Assembly (NCBI GenBank): GCA_037447655.1
Contig: JBBHKE010001277.1
Coordinates: forward strand, 1-64,000
Direction of reading: 5' to 3'
Origin: Zygnema cylindricum
Lineage: Eukaryota > Streptophyta > Zygnematophyceae > Zygnematales > Zygnemataceae
Length of the DNA stretch: 64,000 bases
Shown here: piece by piece, positions 58,894-64,000 of the stretch
How positions within the stretch are numbered: the first letter of the stretch is position 1
How the letters are laid out: each line of letters opens with the position of its first letter
The notes under the pieces: model-generated
The model's database searches: none
What the model saw: only the letters and a program-made list of their open reading frames with translations
What the model was told of the DNA's origin: nothing
Made by a program: the position numbers and the translations under genes

Positions 58894-59010
58894 CTTCAAA
58901 TTGACGTGGCTTTCGTTTATCTTATTTCCACCATATTTTTTTTTTTCATTTGTGATCATCTTTTCGAAAAAATTGAGTTTTGGTTTTGTCGAACAAAAAT
59001 AGCGTGCCAC
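58894..59010 (-). CDS. Candidate exon
   Basis: Acceptor ttttttgggcag, donor TTGAAG|GTAACC, length 117 nt. Frame 0 is open throughout (VARYFCSTKPKLNFFEKMIT, NEKKKYGGNKINESHVNLK). Joined in phase to the upstream exon 59230-59345, however, a different frame would be read and would stop after about 20 codons. Either the upstream exon belongs to another transcript or this is a last exon. Confidence 0.35.
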
Positions 59011-59229
59011 CTGCCCAAAAAATAAAGGGTGTGAAAAACACAGGCTTATATTCTTGTATTTACCATTGTTTTTGAAAAAGGTGCATTTGATATTTAAAAA
59101 AAAAATGGAAAACAACAACAACAACAACAATCATAATAATTATAATAATACGAATAAGAAAAATAATTGATTGCATTTATATATTTAAAAAAGTATATCT
59201 ATTTATAGATTTCTGGAAAAATCACTTAC

Positions 59230-59345
59230 TTTTTGGTTTACTGGGTGCCTGTTCCGTCAATGGAAGATCGTTTTCTTTCAAAGTCGTAAGAAAATAGTAA
59301 ATTTCCTGGCCAGCTAACAATCTCGATTCCGCTGTTTTTTGCAAA
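59230..59345 (-). CDS. Candidate internal exon, best splice signals
   Basis: The CT tract at 59460-59371 (minus strand) is followed by a branch-like tattaat, the acceptor ttttatcag and a 116-nt open frame LQKTAESRLLAGQEIYYFL, TTLKENDLPLTEQAPSKPK. It ends at AAA|GTAAGTGA, an almost perfect 5' splice site. The phase fits the upstream exon 60225-60265 (which leaves two bases). No family recognised. Confidence 0.45.
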
Positions 59346-59370
59346 CTGATAAAATTAATATTTTGGGGGA

Positions 59371-59460
59371 GAGGTAGGAGGATGATTCAGGGGGGGAAAT
59401 AGAAGGAGAAAGTAGGATAAGGGGAGAAAGGGGATAGGAGGAGGAGGGAGGGGGAAATTC
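59371..59460 (-). repeat. CT tract (GA on plus strand) before exon 59230-59345
   Basis: About 90 bp of pyrimidines on the minus strand, ending 25 bp before the acceptor. A second acceptor-like sequence (tctggttttgcag) lies just upstream at about 59464. Confidence 0.8.
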
Positions 59461-60224
59461 ACCTGCAAAACCAGACATAACAGGAAGAATTTTTTTTTGC
59501 GTTATTCTTTCTCTTTTTTGTTTTGAAGGGGAAAAATAGCTTTTAAACAGAGAAATTTACGATTGACTTGTTTGAGAGAAACTTATTTTCCACAATTTGC
59601 GGGTGGTTTCCCGGAATTTGAAAAAATGTTTCTTTTGCGCCAGTTTTCAAATAATATCGGAGACAAAATTTTAAACAGATACAAAATACATTTTAAATTC
59701 ACTGGGAATATTTTTTTACCAGCTCCTTTATTTAGTTTTTCTTTTCTTTTTTGTGGTTTACTTTCTGGAAGCAACAAGCAAAAGGAGGACTATAGAAAAA
59801 AACACAAAAAAAAAAAAACCTACACACCAACAAATCACATCTTTTCTTTTCTGAAATGTGTTCCCAGAATTCTTATTTAGAAAAAAGCACACACACATAC
59901 ACACACATACAAGTGGGAAACTCTTCTTGACCGTGGCAAAATATATTAATAAAAACATAAATTATATAAACTGCTAATAATAGTCCACGTCATTCGTAAA
60001 TTTATTAAATTTGAATTAAACAAAACTAAAAATCACGTTCAAAATATGATTAATTTCCTCTAAATTTGAAAAATAACCAACTTGGAAACTATGATTTTTC
60101 ACGAAACATAAAATACTTTAGCAATGTGGTTTTCTAAGTTATTTTAAGCGTGTAAAAACATTTAAACGCTTTTATGCTTTTTTATCCGGCTCCGGGCTTT
60201 TTATGGCAATTTTAAAAAGCTAAC

Positions 60225-60265
60225 CTCCAACAGAATCCATGAAACTTTCGACTAAATTTTCGTCT
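60225..60265 (-). CDS. Candidate short internal exon
   Basis: Acceptor ctttttttttcccag and donor TTGGAG|GTTAGC enclose 41 nt. One frame reads RRKFSRKFHGFCW and leaves two bases, which fits the next exon. Another reads DENLVESFMDSVG but does not fit. Small, so uncertain. Confidence 0.3.
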
Positions 60266-60349
60266 CTGGGAAAAAAAAGATGATTAGTGAAAGAGATTTG
60301 TTCACGAAACCTGATTTGAATAATTTCATTTCATTCGGGCACAGAGAGA

Positions 60350-61212
60350 GAAGCTATGAGACAAAAAGGAATAAGGAGAGGTACGGAGAAGGGAAGGGGA
60401 GTGAGAAAGCGAGAGACGGAGGGGAGGAGGAAAGGAGGGAGGGAGAGAGGGAAGGAGAGGGGAAGGGACGGATGGGGGAGGGAAGTAAGGAGGGAGAGAG
60501 GGAAGGAGAGGGGAAGGGACGGATGGGGGAGAGGGAAGGAGGGAGGGAGAGAGGGAAGGAGAGGGGAAGGGACGGATGAGAGAGGAGGGAGGGAGGGAAG
60601 GAGGAAAAGAAGGAAGGAGGGAGAGAGAGAGGGAAGGAGAAGGGAAGGGACGGAGGGGGAGGGAAGTAGGAAGGGAGGGAAGGAGGGAAGGAGGGAGGGA
60701 GAGAGGGATGGAGAGGGGAAGGGACGGATGGCGTAGGGAAGGAGGGAGGGAGGGAGAGAGAGAAGGAGAAGGGAAAGGACGGAAGGGGAGAGGGAAGTAG
60801 GGAGGGATAGAGGGAAGGAGAGGGGAAGGGACAGATGGGGGAGAGGAGGGAAGGAGGGAAGGAGGGAAGGAGGGAGGGAGAGAAGGAAGGAGAATGGTAG
60901 GGACGGATGGGGGGGGGAAGGAGGGATGGAGAGAGCGAAGGAGAGGGGAAGGGATGGATGGGGGAGGGAAGGAGAGGGGAAGGGACGGATGGGGGTGGGA
61001 AGGAGGGAAGGAGGGAAGGAGGAAAGGAGAGGGAAGGTGCGGAAGGGGAGAGGGAAGTAGGGAGAGAGAGAGGGAAGGTGAGGGGAAGGAACGGAGGGGG
61101 GCAGGGAAGGAGGTAGGGAGAGAGGATAAGATAGGGGAAGGGAAGAAATGAGAGAGAGGGAGGGGGGGAGGGTGAGAGGAAGAGGGAGAGGGAGAAAAGG
61201 GAGTGAAGGAGA
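60350..61212 (-). repeat. GA/CT minisatellite of about 860 bp
   Basis: Imperfect units of about 50-80 bp, each with gggaaggagaggggaagggacgg on the plus strand or a variant; the gggacgga phrase or a close variant occurs about 12 times. On the minus strand it is a long pyrimidine tract ending about 85 bp before the acceptor at 60266. The large frames over it are low complexity. Confidence 0.9.
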
Positions 61213-62320
61213 AAGTAAAGCATAGATGTCCCGTACGAAAGTGCCTTAGTATAATACACGTGTATCTCTATTAGTGGTAATAATTTTCCCGCCACTTAAA
61301 ACATCTCTCCTCCGTACTCTCTTGTCCCATGTTCACATCGACGACCGTCCATGGGATGGCGGGAAACCAATCCTTCAATTGACAACCGTCAAATCCACAA
61401 GCCGACAAGATTGTACGGAGATAACATGTCGAGGCAGAGAGAGTGGGAAAGTCGAAAGTGATGCCCGAAATTAAAAGTGCCCGAAAGTGTCATTGTAAAG
61501 AAAAAAGGTCCGTGACTCCCGTCACCTTGGAACCATTTCACCCGCGTTTCGCGGAAGCAAGTACAAAACACGCCACAGCACATCGATCTCTGGAGTGCAC
61601 GAATGCCTACCACGTGTGCAAAAGTTACGCGAAAAAGTTTTGACATTCCCGTCATCTTGGAGATTGTTGGAACGTACGGAACAAACATTTTACAAGATGT
61701 ATCCATCCACCGTCCATTGATCTCTGACTAAACACGCACCGACATAAGTGTACGACATTTTTGTATGGCATTCTTGTACGGCATTATTGTACGCATTCTC
61801 GTACGACAGAATCGACATTTCCGTGGGGCCGTTGGCCCCTATGTTTCCAATCATCGGTGTTTTGTCGTGTCTGAACTTCGACATTATTGCCGCGTCCAAT
61901 CAAAGGCGAATCCAACTCATGCTGTACTTTTATCTGTACGAAAAGAAAAGATGCCGTGCGCATATTTTTAAAAATTAACTATCGAATAATAGTATAGTGC
62001 GCATCGAACGATTTTAAAATGTTAATAAAAAGCGTATCCTACTATGTGCTCGTACATGTATTGTAGATTTACCTATAATTTTCGTATATTTACGAACTTT
62101 TCAGGGTAATTTAATGGAGTATTATAAGGCTTTTACGTACTTTTTGCTAGATTCCTGATTTTTTAGTATAGCCGCGTTAAGTATTTTCGTACATCTAAAG
62201 TTTTCAGGGTACACTTTCATAATAATTCTGTACATTTCCGTATATTCTCCGTATCTTTCGTGATTTATTAAGGATTTTTGACGGCTACACTTTTCGTTCA
62301 GTTCATAGTTCAAAAGTAGG
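61213..62320. other. Unassigned sequence rich in GTAC words
   Basis: No supported gene. 61745-61805 contains four imperfect repeats of tgtacggcattnt. The word gtac is very frequent here. Confidence 0.35.
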
Positions 62321-62328
62321 CTTTTTAA

Positions 62329-63051
62329 CACAGTTGTTCACGGCGATTAGTGCGAACGTACCGTACGTGGCGAATTATAAGTAACAAACGCATTGAACCT
62401 ATTGATCAAATCGCAAAAAATCGTTAATGAATTTCCTTCCGTACTATTCCGTACATAAAAAAACAAAAAACTATTACATATAACGCAGTTTGCAAGTATT
62501 TCCCGCTAAATGAGCGTTAAAACAATAAACTCTTTAAAATTTTATCACAATTTTGGTAAATAACGGAATCTCTTTACAAAATGGTAGTCCTGACGTTCAC
62601 CTTAGGGTATGCTGTGCACTTGACGTACCCGAGTCCGAATGCCACGAAGATCACATTTTATGCAATTTCGTCTCTGTTCCATGGCGTCTTCTTTCAAAAT
62701 AAATTGAAGAAGACGCCCGTACAAATTTCAAACTGAACGCGCGAAATTATTGTGACGTTCAACGTCTCTTTTCGAAAATGTCCGTACATTTTCAATTATA
62801 TAACGTACAACTTCCGTGGTATTTCCGTTCAGTGAACTGAACAGAAAGTACCAATAAGTGCGACGCATATTTCCCGTTTTATTCCGTACATATCCGTAGA
62901 AAAATTTACAGTTATAGTAATTAGTTTACAGGTGTCCATAAAATTCCAGTTTCAGTTTACAGTATACGTTTTTTTACGATTTTTTCAAAAGTCACGAATT
63001 ATACGTTTCAATCGCCAAAAAGGAAAAAATAGCGCGATTTGAACAACTATG
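62329..63051. mobile_element. hAT-like MITE, member 2
   Basis: 723 bp, ends cacagttgttca and tgaacaactatg, flanked by an exact 8-bp repeat ctttttaa (62321-62328 and 63052-63059). The interior is related to 24961-25883 but shorter. No coding capacity. Confidence 0.88.
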
Positions 63052-63267
63052 CTTTTTAATGGTAGGCCTTTGGTAGGCGCACAAAACTTTGCACAAAACT
63101 CGCGCAACGTAGGCATACTGTATGTGTGTGCGTCGTGCACACTCCTATACAAACGTCCGAATCTGACGTAAGATCAAAGAACAGCGCACCCCGCCGGACC
63201 GAATTTTTTAGCGGAGTGACACGGTGTAGGATGACATTCCGTGGGAAATTAAACCGCGAAAAAAAAA

Positions 63268-63560
63268 ACCGGGAAAATTCTCAAATAGCGTAGTTTATTC
63301 TATATTTTTCATTACTCTAATTAGGGTTATTTTCCAAGTACAGTAAAAAATGAAAGTACGTTGTCTCTTAAATAGAGTGGTATACGGTCAATGTCCTACC
63401 GTACATAAATGTACTTTTTTAAGTTAAAAAGTACAAAAAATTAGTTGCAGTAACCGTGGACGCATGAGAATGTGCGTTCTAAAACGGGAAAAAACCATGT
63501 CGTAAAAAATCCCCCTCACACATATTCATCTGACAGCCGCGATTTGACCGTGTGAACGCC
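63268..63560 (+). repeat. Dispersed repeat, copy 2
   Basis: Second copy of 52170-52445. It has a small insertion before the cgttgtctcttaaata phrase. Boundaries are approximate. Confidence 0.85.
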
Positions 63561-64000
63561 AACGGGGTTGGTCCGTAGGTTTTGGTAATTTTATTGGCAG
63601 TGTGGCATTTTATTTTTTTTATCGTCCCATATTGCCTGGTTGGTCAATTTGAGGTTTTATTTAGTGTAGCCCTCAAAATTGCAGACGCTAATATGACATA
63701 TTGTCCTTTCGTAAGTTGTGTTATGGGCTTTTCAAGTGATCTTCTTCAATCACCTACTTTGATAAACGACCGTCCGATTGTCCAAATCTGACGGTATAAA
63801 TAAAAAGCCCGCGGAACTCACAGAAATATTTTTTTTTGTCCGATTTTTTTTCAAAATTTAGACATGTCGTTTAATTCTCTATCGATCGATGTGCAACTCA
63901 ACCCTGTTCCTATTTTATTTCATTTTGCGGCCAAAACAATATGGGTCTTAAGGGCATATTGTATGTTTTGCGTACAATAGGCATATTGTATGGGCGTACG
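63561..64000. other. Unassigned sequence to window end
   Basis: A 69-codon plus frame at 63582-63791 lacks any motif. Short gtac-containing repeats (attgtatg, gcgtac) occur at the end. Nothing else recognised. Confidence 0.3.

Noticed and set aside
59563-59880. A 105-codon plus-strand frame beginning with MTCLRETYFPQFAGG
   Set aside because: No motif, AT-rich tail and no splice context; probably a chance frame.
60280-61295. A 313-codon Ser/Pro/Leu-rich frame and Arg/Gly/Glu-rich frames
   Set aside because: They run through the GA/CT minisatellite and have no varied sequence or motif.

Overview
This is eukaryotic nuclear DNA and is almost entirely repeats. There are no operons, prokaryotic promoters or compact genes. 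Instead there are Ty1/copia LTR retrotransposons nested inside one another, hAT-like MITEs with 8-bp target-site duplications (TSDs), tRNA-derived modules, long pyrimidine tracts and short intron-bounded exon candidates. I cannot name the organism. The copia pol proteins would fit many plants, algae, fungi or protists, and one exon candidate resembles a LysM domain.

Layout. (1) 1-672 is part of a copia LTR (family B) cut by the window edge. (2) About 932-10074 and about 10268-19413 are two copies of one unit in direct tandem, offset about 9,338-9,340 bp and nearly identical. Each holds a plus-strand copia RNase H tail with its 3' LTR, a cluster of about 59-bp tRNA-like modules, a decayed unknown coding stretch, a diverged LTR, and the 3' half of a minus-strand copia (element E). 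Copy 2 of E continues to about 20735. (3) 20736-26778 is AT-rich host-like DNA with pyrimidine tracts, candidate exons on both strands and a hAT-like MITE at 24961-25883. (4) 26779-50162 is a retrotransposon nest: minus-strand copia D is interrupted by plus-strand copia C (29649-46937, TSD acatc), and C is interrupted by minus-strand element A (32344-36953, TSD gattg) and minus-strand copia B (38780-44988, TSD gaatt). (5) 51037-53424 is a large inverted-repeat element with an 853-bp hAT-like MITE inserted in its left arm. (6) 53850-61212 has very long CT/GA tracts interspersed with exon candidates, mainly on the minus strand. (7) 61213-64000 holds another member of the 24961-25883 MITE family (62329-63051) and a second copy of a dispersed repeat.

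How the parts relate. B is youngest: its two 890-bp LTRs differ at about 8 positions by eye, and gag-pol carries only one in-frame stop and one frameshift. A has LTRs and a gag-like protein but no pol, so it would depend on another element (TR-GAG type). In A, B and C the LTR is followed at once by a 13-nt site (GGTTATGGGCCCA, or ATAGG in A) complementary to the anticodon arm of initiator tRNA-Met, as in the half-tRNA priming of Drosophila copia. Here that site lies inside the start of gag. LTRs of families B and C carry tRNA-like internal promoter motifs.

Limits. Protein family calls come from motifs read by eye. Exon candidates rest on splice-site context and open frames only. I found no intact cellular gene.
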